A stretch of 5,953 nucleotides of DNA, from positions 1 to 5,953 of the forward strand of contig JAKDNC010000230.1 in assembly GCA_030452025.1 (NCBI GenBank), read 5' to 3'. The DNA comes from Nocardioides sp. Its GTDB lineage: Bacteria; Actinomycetota; Actinomycetes; Propionibacteriales; Nocardioidaceae. A program made the translations under genes and the position numbers. This document shows, one piece after another, positions 1-5,031 of this stretch; the first letter of the stretch is position 1; each line of letters opens with the position of its first letter. The notes under the pieces are model-generated. The model made no database searches. It was not told the origin of the DNA and saw only the letters and a program-made list of their open reading frames with translations.

Positions 1-1113
1 CTCACCCGCGCACTCACCGGCCTCGCTCGCCGTCGCTCCGTAGCGGGCTCCGTGCAGGCCGAGCTCGTCGAGGCCCGGCGCTTCGAGTCGGCGGTAGGAG
101 ACGCCGGTCGCGACCAGCACCGCCCGCGCCTCGATCTCGCCGGCCCCTTCGAGCTGCACCGCCCGGACCGGGCCTCGACTCTCGAAGCCGACGACGTCAC
201 GTGCGAGCACCATCTCGGCCCCGAACCGGGAGACCTGGGCGACCGCCCGATGGGTGAGGTCGGCTCCGGTCAGTCCCTTGGGGAAGCCCAGGTAGTTCTC
301 GATCGCGGCGCTCTGGCCGGCCTGGCCTCCGGGAGCGTCACGCTCCACGACGACCGTGCTCAGCCCCTCGGAGGCGGCGTACACCGCTGCGGCGAGTCCG
401 GCCGGGCCGCCGCCGACGATGCACAGGTCGTACAACGGCTGCTCCGCCCGGGTGCGCAACCCGAGCGTCTCCGCGAGGGCCAGCGTGGTCGGCGTACGCA
501 ACGTCTCGTGGTCGGGGACCAGCACCAGTGGCAGCTGGTCGACGTCGACGGCGGCCAGGTCCAGCAGCTTCTGCGCCTCCTCGTCGCGCTCGACGTCGAG
601 CCAGCGGTAGGGCACGTGGTTGCGGGCCAGGAACGTCTTGATCTCGTGGCTGCGGTCCGACCAGCGGTGGCCGACCACCCGGACCCTCGCGGTGTCGTCG
701 GGATGCTCCTCGGACCAGTCGTCGAGCAGGTCGTCGATCACCGGATACAGGTGCTCCTCGGGCGGATCCCAGGGCTTGAGGAGGTAGTAGTCGAGCCCGA
801 TGTCGTTGATCGCGCGGATCGCGACATCGGTGTCGGCGTACGCCGTGAGCAGCAGCAGCTTGGCCTCGGGGCTGTGTTGGCGCACCTGGGCCAGCAGCTC
901 GATCCCGGTCATCTGCGGCATCCGCTGGTCGGAGGCGACCAGGGCGACCTGCCGATCGCGAAGGACCAGCTCGGCGAGGGCGGCGAGGGCGGCGGGTCCG
1001 GAGGTGGCGCGGATGATGCTGTAGTCGCCGCCGTAGCGCGAGCGCAGGTCGCGGGCGATGGCGCGGGAGACACCGGGGTCGTCGTCGACCGCCAGAATTG
1101 CCGGTTTCGCCAT
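1..1113 (-). CDS. Response regulator / glutaredoxin-like / thioredoxin reductase-like fusion (partial, C-terminus off left edge)
   Basis: A probable cytoplasmic FAD/NAD(P)H flavoprotein controlled by phosphorylation; 371 residues are visible with no stop before the edge. Residues 4-130 form a CheY-like receiver: acidic pocket D10-D12, phospho-acceptor D62 in SDQRMP, switch T90, and K113 in LLKPW. Residues 143-220 resemble a glutaredoxin/thioredoxin fold: strand VRVVGH, then WSDRSHE where CPYC would be, and a likely cis-proline P195 in QLPLVLV. From 229 a Pyr_redox_2 domain starts with the FAD-binding GGGPAG (234-239), then PGGQAGQSAAIENY and VLVATG (332-337). Where E. coli TrxB has CATC this protein has GATA (359-362), so neither usual cysteine pair exists. 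Such fusions are commonly annotated as fused response regulator/thioredoxin-disulfide reductase; I infer that classical reductase activity is unlikely. The ATG at 1113 is chosen because GGAGG (1122-1126) lies 8 nt upstream and the receiver begins at once. No partner kinase is visible. Confidence 0.93.
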   Translation of the reverse strand, partial: MAKPAILAVDDDPGVSRAIARDLRSRYGGDYSIIRATSGPAALAALAELVLRDRQVALVASDQRMPQMTGIELLAQVRQHSPEAKLLLLTAYADTDVAIRAINDIGLDYYLLKPWDPPEEHLYPVIDDLLDDWSEEHPDDTARVRVVGHRWSDRSHEIKTFLARNHVPYRWLDVERDEEAQKLLDLAAVDVDQLPLVLVPDHETLRTPTTLALAETLGLRTRAEQPLYDLCIVGGGPAGLAAAVYAASEGLSTVVVERDAPGGQAGQSAAIENYLGFPKGLTGADLTHRAVAQVSRFGAEMVLARDVVGFESRGPVRAVQLEGAGEIEARAVLVATGVSYRRLEAPGLDELGLHGARYGATASEAGECAGE

Positions 1114-1121
1114 CGGAGCAC

Positions 1122-1126
1122 CCTCC
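1122..1126 (-). promoter_or_regulatory. Ribosome binding site of the receiver/TrxR-like fusion
   Basis: On the minus strand GGAGG sits 8 nt before the ATG at 1113. It fixes the start of the fusion gene, and the encoded receiver domain begins within a few residues of this ATG. Confidence 0.75.
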
Positions 1127-1137
1127 AGGAGCCGCCG

Positions 1138-1148
1138 ACTGTGACAGT
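1138..1148. promoter_or_regulatory. Short perfect dyad, possible operator
   Basis: ACTGT-G-ACAGT is a perfect inverted repeat with one central base, 25 nt upstream of the fusion gene start. The minus-strand reading of 1149-1144 (TACTGT) also fits a TAnnnT -10 box, but no convincing -35 box lies 16-18 nt further upstream. Position and symmetry suit a regulator site. An 11-bp dyad can also occur by chance. Confidence 0.25.
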
Positions 1149-1180
1149 ACCGACGCTCCTGCACACCGGGGTGCTGCGTC

Positions 1181-1210
1181 GACCGACATCCCCAGATCAG
1201 GGGATCGGTC
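1181..1210. terminator. Bulged 11-bp hairpin, possible terminator or leader structure
   Basis: GACCG (1181-1185) pairs with CGGTC (1206-1210) and ATCCCC (1188-1193) pairs with GGGGAT (1200-1205), leaving a 2-nt bulge (AC) and a 6-nt loop AGATCA. On the minus strand it begins inside the TGA stop (1211-1209) of the small ORF at 1209-1400, which suits an intrinsic terminator without a U-tract, as is common in actinobacteria. It also lies about 70 nt upstream of the fusion gene start, so it could instead be a leader structure for that gene. Confidence 0.4.
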
Positions 1211-1400
1211 AGCGGCTGGCCATCCACTGGAACCAGGAGTCCAGCACACCGCGGGTCTCGGGCGTCGCCGAGATCTCGCCGAGCTGGGTGGTCGTTGTCC
1301 ACCGGAAGGAGGTGTGCTCACTGGACAACCGCACGTCTCGGCCGCTCAACGGCATCAGCCAGATCCAGATCCAGGCCCTGCACAGCCATTCGGCTACCAC
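1209..1400 (-). CDS. Doubtful small ORF, 63 residues, Trp-rich, unknown
   Basis: I do not recognise this protein. It would start at a GTG (1400), with no Shine-Dalgarno sequence visible before it, and end at TGA 1211-1209. The product has a Trp-rich hydrophobic stretch near its N-terminus (WLCRAWIWIWLMPL) and ends in VLDSWFQWMASR. In its favour, about 90 percent of codons end in G or C, and a hairpin starts exactly at its stop codon. Against it, the same bases are the third positions of an open plus-strand frame ending at TAG 1417-1419 (…QIQIQALHSHSATTVKEGG), so the base bias cannot tell which strand codes. The CCAGAT repeat gives WIWIW on one strand and QIQIQ on the other. It may be a small gene, a gene remnant, or non-coding. 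Confidence 0.25.
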   Translation of the reverse strand: MVAEWLCRAWIWIWLMPLSGRDVRLSSEHTSFRWTTTTQLGEISATPETRGVLDSWFQWMASR

Positions 1401-1492
1401 CGTGAAAGAGGGAGGCTAGAACACCTGTCGGCGCGAGCCCAGTGCGCGGCCAAACCGCTCCAGGCCGACCGTCGATGCCTTCGGCCACGGTG

Positions 1493-1521
1493 GTCAACCA
1501 TCCCCTCCTGCGCGCTACATT
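1493..1521 (+). promoter_or_regulatory. Weak candidate promoter for the DUF6629-like gene
   Basis: TACATT at 1516-1521 resembles a -10 box. GTCAAC at 1493-1498, 17 nt upstream of it, is a poor -35 match. The site lies 40 nt before the GTG start, a sensible distance. The match is too weak to be more than a suggestion. Confidence 0.2.
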
Positions 1522-1546
1522 GCAGACTCTTGCTCAGCAGCAGCGG

Positions 1547-1552
1547 AAGGAG
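1547..1552 (+). promoter_or_regulatory. Ribosome binding site deciding the GTG start at 1561
   Basis: AAGGAG, within GGAAGGAG, lies 8 nt before the GTG at 1561. It supports this start over other in-frame codons. The protein then begins MCFS, as expected for its family. Confidence 0.75.
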
Positions 1553-1560
1553 CCGAGCCC

Positions 1561-2226
1561 GTGTGCTTCTCCCCGGAGATGGATGCGACTGCGGGGGTGG
1601 TCGTCACCCTCATCGGCGTCGACACCCTCCGGCGCGTCAAGACTCGCAACCAGATCGCGCTTGCGGCGCTGCCCGTGCTCTTCGGGGTCCACCAGCTCGT
1701 CGAGACCTTCGTCTGGCTCCAGCTGCAGGGACATGTGGCCCCCGGGATCGGTGACATCGCAGCGTGGATCTATCTCCTGATCGCCATGGTGGCCGTGCCG
1801 GTGGCCGTGCCGTATGCCTTCCTGCGCCTCGGCAGCGGCAGGTGGCCGCGGCTCGACCTGGCATTTGTGCTGGCTGGCGCAGTGGCAGCCGCCGCCCATG
1901 CCTACGCGCTCCTGGCCGAACCCCACCGCCGCATGATCGAAGGGCACCAGATCAGCTACCTCGTCCACCTGCCGATGGATTCGTTCACCCTGCCCCTCTA
2001 TGTGATCGCGGTCTGCGGCCCCGGACTGGCGGCTCGCTCGCGGATCCTGCAGGCCTTCGCGGTGGCGAACCTGGTCGGGGTCGTCACCCTGGTCGCGCTG
2101 AACCAGAACGGTGTGATCTCCCTGTGGTGCGTGTGGGCGGCGCTCACCAGCGTGCTGATCAACCTCTACATCCGCGGCTTCCGACTGCCGCTGAGCTCAA
2201 ACGTGCTCACGGGGACGAGCCGGTGA
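1561..2226 (+). CDS. DUF6629-like multipass membrane protein
   Basis: A 221-residue integral membrane protein of unknown biochemical role. It starts MCFS, carries ALPVLFGVHQLVETFVW (36-52) with polar H44 and E48 inside a hydrophobic helix, and has ISLWCVWAAL (186-195) near the end. From memory these match the DUF6629 family, whose function I do not know. About seven hydrophobic segments are visible, near 10-24, 32-53, 66-90, 99-119, 141-157, 163-181 and 186-205. The loop between the fourth and fifth segments is basic then His-rich (PHRRMIEGHQ, followed by H136). The C-terminal tail is short and polar. The GTG start is supported by AAGGAG 8 nt upstream. Conserved His and Glu within a membrane helix could suggest ligand, metal or proton handling, but that is inference only. 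The gene stands alone and converges on prfC. Confidence 0.85.
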   Translation: MCFSPEMDATAGVVVTLIGVDTLRRVKTRNQIALAALPVLFGVHQLVETFVWLQLQGHVAPGIGDIAAWIYLLIAMVAVPVAVPYAFLRLGSGRWPRLDLAFVLAGAVAAAAHAYALLAEPHRRMIEGHQISYLVHLPMDSFTLPLYVIAVCGPGLAARSRILQAFAVANLVGVVTLVALNQNGVISLWCVWAALTSVLINLYIRGFRLPLSSNVLTGTSR

Positions 2227-2255
2227 GCGGGCTCGTCTGACCTCGAGCACGCTCA
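2224..2255. terminator. Bidirectional hairpin spanning both stop codons
   Basis: TGAGCGGGCTCG (2224-2235) and CGAGCACGCTCA (2244-2255) pair over 12 positions with one mismatch (2230/2249) around the 8-nt loop TCTGACCT. The left arm begins with the TGA stop of the DUF6629-like gene, and the right arm ends with the TCA complement of the prfC stop. The structure therefore forms in transcripts from either strand and probably terminates both convergent genes. There is no U-tract, which is usual for actinobacterial hairpin terminators. Confidence 0.7.
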
Positions 2256-3818
2256 GCCACCGCCGGCGGGGAGCGCCTCGAGCATGACCTCCGGGTTGTC
2301 GCGGGCCGTCACGCCCGCGCGCCACTTGTCGGTGAAGATCGCCAGGTGGGTTCCGTCGGCGCGCTGCAGCACCTCGACACCTCGTGCGCCCTTCAAAGCT
2401 TCGGCGCCGGCGGCATCGGTGCGCCGCGCCACTTGGTAGTCGAGCTGAGAGAGGCGAATCGGTGAGTTGAACTCGTGGGTCATCCGCTCCTGCACGACCT
2501 CGAACTGCATCGGGCCCACTGCCGCCAGGACCGGACTCTGGTCACCGCGCAGGTCGGAGCGCAGCACCTGGACGACGCCCTCCTGGTCGAGCTGCTCGAT
2601 GCCGCGACGGAACTGCTTGTAGCGACCGATGTCGGACGCGGTCGCGGTCATGAAGTGCTCGGGGGCGAAGGTCGGCACCGGTGGGAACTCGATGGGGCCG
2701 CCGTCGTACACGGTGTCGCCCACCCGCAGTGCTTGGGCGTTGACGAAGCCCACGATGTCTCCGGGGTAGGCGTGCTCGATCGAGGTGACCTCGCGACCGA
2801 AGACGGCCTGGGCGTACTTCGTGGCGAAGGGGCGTCCGGTCGACGCGTGTGTGACGACCATGCCGCGCTGGAACGTGCCCGACACGATGCGGGCGTAGGC
2901 GAGGCGGTCACGGTGCGCGGCGTTCATCCCGGACTGCACCTTGAAGACGAAGGCACTGAAGTCATCGTTGACGTGCCGTGGCGTGCCGTCCACTCCGGCG
3001 ACGGTCCCGGGGGCGGGGGCGATCTCGAGCAACAGGTCGAGCAGCGGCGCGACGCCGAAGTTCTGCAGGGCGCTGGCGAACATCACCGGCGTCGTCTCCC
3101 CGGCGAGGAAGCGTTGCTGGTCGTGGTCGGCGTCGTCGGCCGAGAGCAGCTCGTGCTCCTCGACGGAGTCGGCCCACACGTCGGCGTCGCCCGGCTCCAC
3201 CTCGGCGGCCGGCATCCGGCGCTCGGGTGCCCGGGTGGCGCCCCCCGCCGTGCGGGTGTACTTCACGAAGTCCCCGGTACGCCGGTCGAGGACGCCGCGG
3301 AAGTCTCCGGCCTCGCCGACCGGCCACGTCAGCGGTGTGGGGCGCAACTTGATCTGCTGCTCGATGAGGTCCATCAGCTCCAGCGCCGCGAGGCCCGGGC
3401 GGTCCCACTTGTTGATCACCGTGATCACCGGGATGCCCCGCAGGGCGCAGACCTTGAACAGCTTCAGCGTCTGCGGCTCGAGGCCCTTGCCGGCGTCGAC
3501 CAGCATCACGGCGGAATCGACCGCGGAGAGCACACGGTAGGTGTCCTCGGAGAAGTCACTGTGCCCAGGGGTGTCGACCAGATTGATCACGTGGTCGCGG
3601 TATTCGAACTGCAGCGCGGCCGAGGTGATCGAGATGCCGCGAGCCTTCTCCATCGTCATCCAGTCCGAGACGGTGACGCGCCGGTTTCCCTTGCCGTGCG
3701 TGGCACCGGCCTCGGTGATCACGCGGGCGTGGAGGGCGAGGGCTTCGGTGATTGTGGACTTGCCGGCGTCAGGGTGGCTGATGACGGCGAACGTGCGGCG
3801 GGGGCGTTTGTCGGACAC
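2253..3818 (-). CDS. prfC: Peptide chain release factor 3 (RF3)
   Basis: RF3 is a ribosome-bound translational GTPase that drives RF1/RF2 off the ribosome after peptide release. The 521-residue product is close to E. coli RF3 (529). Visible motifs: P-loop SHPDAGKST (14-22), switch I RGISIT (60-65), G3 DTPGH (82-86), G4 NKWD (136-139) and G5 SAL (249-251). RF3-type sequence follows: ITWP-like LTWPVG (163-168), FLAGETTPVMF (237-247), NFGV, HRDRLAY, AYPGDIVGF and the C-terminal GPMQFEVVQERM. The GTG at 3818 is chosen because RRTFAVISHPDAGKS starts almost at once, as in other RF3 proteins. Its Shine-Dalgarno is poor: GGGGA directly abuts the start. The frame stays open 133 codons further upstream, but that stretch is arginine-rich and antisense to the secreted protein gene, so I exclude it. 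All GTPase motifs are intact. Confidence 0.96.
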   Translation of the reverse strand: MSDKRPRRTFAVISHPDAGKSTITEALALHARVITEAGATHGKGNRRVTVSDWMTMEKARGISITSAALQFEYRDHVINLVDTPGHSDFSEDTYRVLSAVDSAVMLVDAGKGLEPQTLKLFKVCALRGIPVITVINKWDRPGLAALELMDLIEQQIKLRPTPLTWPVGEAGDFRGVLDRRTGDFVKYTRTAGGATRAPERRMPAAEVEPGDADVWADSVEEHELLSADDADHDQQRFLAGETTPVMFASALQNFGVAPLLDLLLEIAPAPGTVAGVDGTPRHVNDDFSAFVFKVQSGMNAAHRDRLAYARIVSGTFQRGMVVTHASTGRPFATKYAQAVFGREVTSIEHAYPGDIVGFVNAQALRVGDTVYDGGPIEFPPVPTFAPEHFMTATASDIGRYKQFRRGIEQLDQEGVVQVLRSDLRGDQSPVLAAVGPMQFEVVQERMTHEFNSPIRLSQLDYQVARRTDAAGAEALKGARGVEVLQRADGTHLAIFTDKWRAGVTARDNPEVMLEALPAGGG

Positions 3819-3930
3819 TCCCCGAAGGTACCGGTCGGGCCCTCGAGGACGAGAAACCCAGCGGTCGGCGATGTCGATACAGCTCGGGAAGAGCTGGACA
3901 GTTGCCCACCGGCGCGGCAGGGTGCCAGAC
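3819..3930. promoter_or_regulatory. Divergent intergenic region between prfC and the Asp-box protein gene
   Basis: These 112 bases must hold the start signals of two divergent genes. A perfect inverted repeat CAGCTC-GGGAA-GAGCTG lies at 3880-3896, roughly midway, and could be an operator for either gene. I see no promoter hexamers good enough to name. GGCAGGG at 3916-3922, 8 nt before the ATG at 3931, is a plausible if imperfect ribosome binding site. Confidence 0.4.
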
Positions 3931-4995
3931 ATGCGCATCGCTCTCGGAACCCTCGCCCTTATCCTGTCCGCCCTTCCGTTCGGTACGCCGGCCGCTGCCG
4001 ACTCGCCGCCGAAGTGGCAGGAGTCTGTCGTGGACGCGGACCAGAGCTTCCGCGGGCTGGACGCGGTCAGCGCGCGCACCGCGTGGACCAGTGGCGGCAG
4101 CCTGACCGAGGGTGGAGCCGGCGGAGTCTTCCGCACCACCGACGGCGGACGCACGTGGCGAGATGTCAGCCCACCGGAGAGCGACGGCCTGAACTTCCGC
4201 GACGTCGAGGCCGACAACGCCCGGACCGCGTCCGTGCTGGCGATCGGGCCGGGCGAGGCGTCCCGGATCTATCGCACCACCGACGGTGGGCGGACCTGGC
4301 GCGAGACGTTCCGCAACGCGGAGGAGTCCGCGTTCTACAACTGCATGGACTTCTATCCCGGCGGCAAGCGCGGCCTCGCGGTGAGCGACCCGGTCGACGG
4401 CAAGTTCCGCATCATCAGCACCCGCGACCGCGGTCGCTCCTGGCAGGCGATGCCCGACGCCGGCATGCCGGACTCGACGGGTGAGGCGAACTTCTCCGCC
4501 AGCGGTGACTGCCTGGTCATCAAGGGCCGGCATGCATGGTTCGGCTCCGGCGGCAGCACCTCCCGGGTGTTCCACTCCGCTGACGGCGGACGCCACTGGC
4601 AGGCCGACGACTCCACGATCCCGCCCGGTGAGGCTGCTGGCGTCTTCGGGCTGGCCTTCCGCACGCCGCATCGCGGTGTCGCCGTAGGCGGGGACTTCTC
4701 CGCACCTGACAGCGGCGTCGACGCCTCGGCGTACACCGGTCGACGCGGCAACTGGCGCAACGGTGGCGACCTGGCCCACCTCGGCGAGGACGCCTCGTGG
4801 ATCCAGGGACGCCGGAACACACTGGTGGTCGTCGGCGAGTCCGGAGAGGACGGCGGCAGCAGCCTCAGCCATGACGGCGGACGCAGCTGGAAGAAGTTCT
4901 CCGACGTCGGTTTCCACACGCTCGACTGCGTCCGGCGCACCTGTTGGGCGGCCGGTGGCGACGGGCGGGTGGCCACACTGCGGCTCGGCAGGTGA
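3931..4995 (+). CDS. Secreted Asp-box (BNR/Ycf48-like) beta-propeller protein
   Basis: A 354-residue exported protein of unknown exact function. Residues 1-23 form a signal peptide: R2, a hydrophobic core LGTLALILSALPF, then PAAA with likely cleavage before D24. The mature part carries five Asp-box motifs (S/T-x-D-x-G-x-T/S-W): 69-76, 116-123, 164-171, 216-223 and 313-320. Such motifs sit on beta-hairpins of propeller blades in sialidase-like and Ycf48-like folds. The 90-residue gap between the last two could hold a blade whose box has decayed. Cysteines C138, C194, C333 and C338 could form disulfides outside the cell. No catalytic sialidase signature is evident, so an enzymatic role should not be assumed, and many relatives are loosely labelled oxidoreductase. 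There is no lipobox or C-terminal anchor. ATG 3931 is chosen because the signal peptide begins there and GGCAGGG lies 8 nt upstream, although the frame is open from 3541. Confidence 0.85.
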   Translation: MRIALGTLALILSALPFGTPAAADSPPKWQESVVDADQSFRGLDAVSARTAWTSGGSLTEGGAGGVFRTTDGGRTWRDVSPPESDGLNFRDVEADNARTASVLAIGPGEASRIYRTTDGGRTWRETFRNAEESAFYNCMDFYPGGKRGLAVSDPVDGKFRIISTRDRGRSWQAMPDAGMPDSTGEANFSASGDCLVIKGRHAWFGSGGSTSRVFHSADGGRHWQADDSTIPPGEAAGVFGLAFRTPHRGVAVGGDFSAPDSGVDASAYTGRRGNWRNGGDLAHLGEDASWIQGRRNTLVVVGESGEDGGSSLSHDGGRSWKKFSDVGFHTLDCVRRTCWAAGGDGRVATLRLGR

Positions 4996-5031
4996 CTGAA
5001 CGCTGGCTGCACAGCCATCGGCTGAACTGCC
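4987..5031. terminator. Weak candidate terminator between convergent genes
   Basis: Only 36 bases separate the two convergent stop codons. They contain alternative small stems: TGGCT (5004-5008) with AGCCA (5013-5017), or CAGCC (5012-5016) with GGCTG (5020-5024), possibly enclosed by GGCAG (4987-4991) with CTGCC (5027-5031). The stems are short and mutually exclusive, so this is much less convincing than the hairpin at 2224-2255. Confidence 0.35.

Larger units (their letters stand above)
1114..1544. other. Mostly non-coding gap between two divergent genes
   Basis: About 430 bases separate the minus-strand fusion gene from the plus-strand DUF6629-like gene. It holds the fusion gene's ribosome binding site, an 11-bp dyad at 1138-1148, the hairpin at 1181-1210 and the doubtful ORF at 1209-1400. 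Between 1401 and 1544 I see no credible gene. A minus-strand ATG at 1501 behind AGGAGG opens a 35-codon frame, but its spacing of only about 2 nt and its arginine-rich product argue against it. Promoters for both flanking genes should lie in this gap. Confidence 0.6.

Noticed and set aside
338..1321. Minus-strand open frame of 327 codons
   Set aside because: It is in another frame of the fusion gene, and its product is an Arg/Pro-rich string with no motifs.
52..1419. Plus-strand open frame of 455 codons
   Set aside because: It is antisense to the receiver/TrxR-like fusion over most of its length. Its product is low-complexity and resembles no family, while the minus strand shows clear conserved motifs. 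Only its last part (1209-1419) leaves real doubt, discussed with the small ORF.
1397..1501. 35-codon minus-strand frame from an ATG preceded by AGGAGG
   Set aside because: The spacing to the ATG is only about 2 nt, the product is arginine-rich and unlike any known family, and codon bias is weak.
4120..4300. Near-repeated DNA around 4130 and 4270 (CGCACCACCGACGG in both)
   Set aside because: This is explained by two Asp-box motifs encoded with similar codons, not by a mobile or regulatory DNA repeat.
2475..4484. Plus-strand open frame of 669 codons
   Set aside because: It lies antisense to prfC and then out of frame with the secreted protein gene. Its His/Gly/Arg/Val-rich product is typical of antisense frames in GC-rich DNA.
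3769..4917. Minus-strand open frame of 382 codons
   Set aside because: It is antisense to the Asp-box protein, which has a signal peptide and repeated motifs; the antisense product has no recognisable domain.
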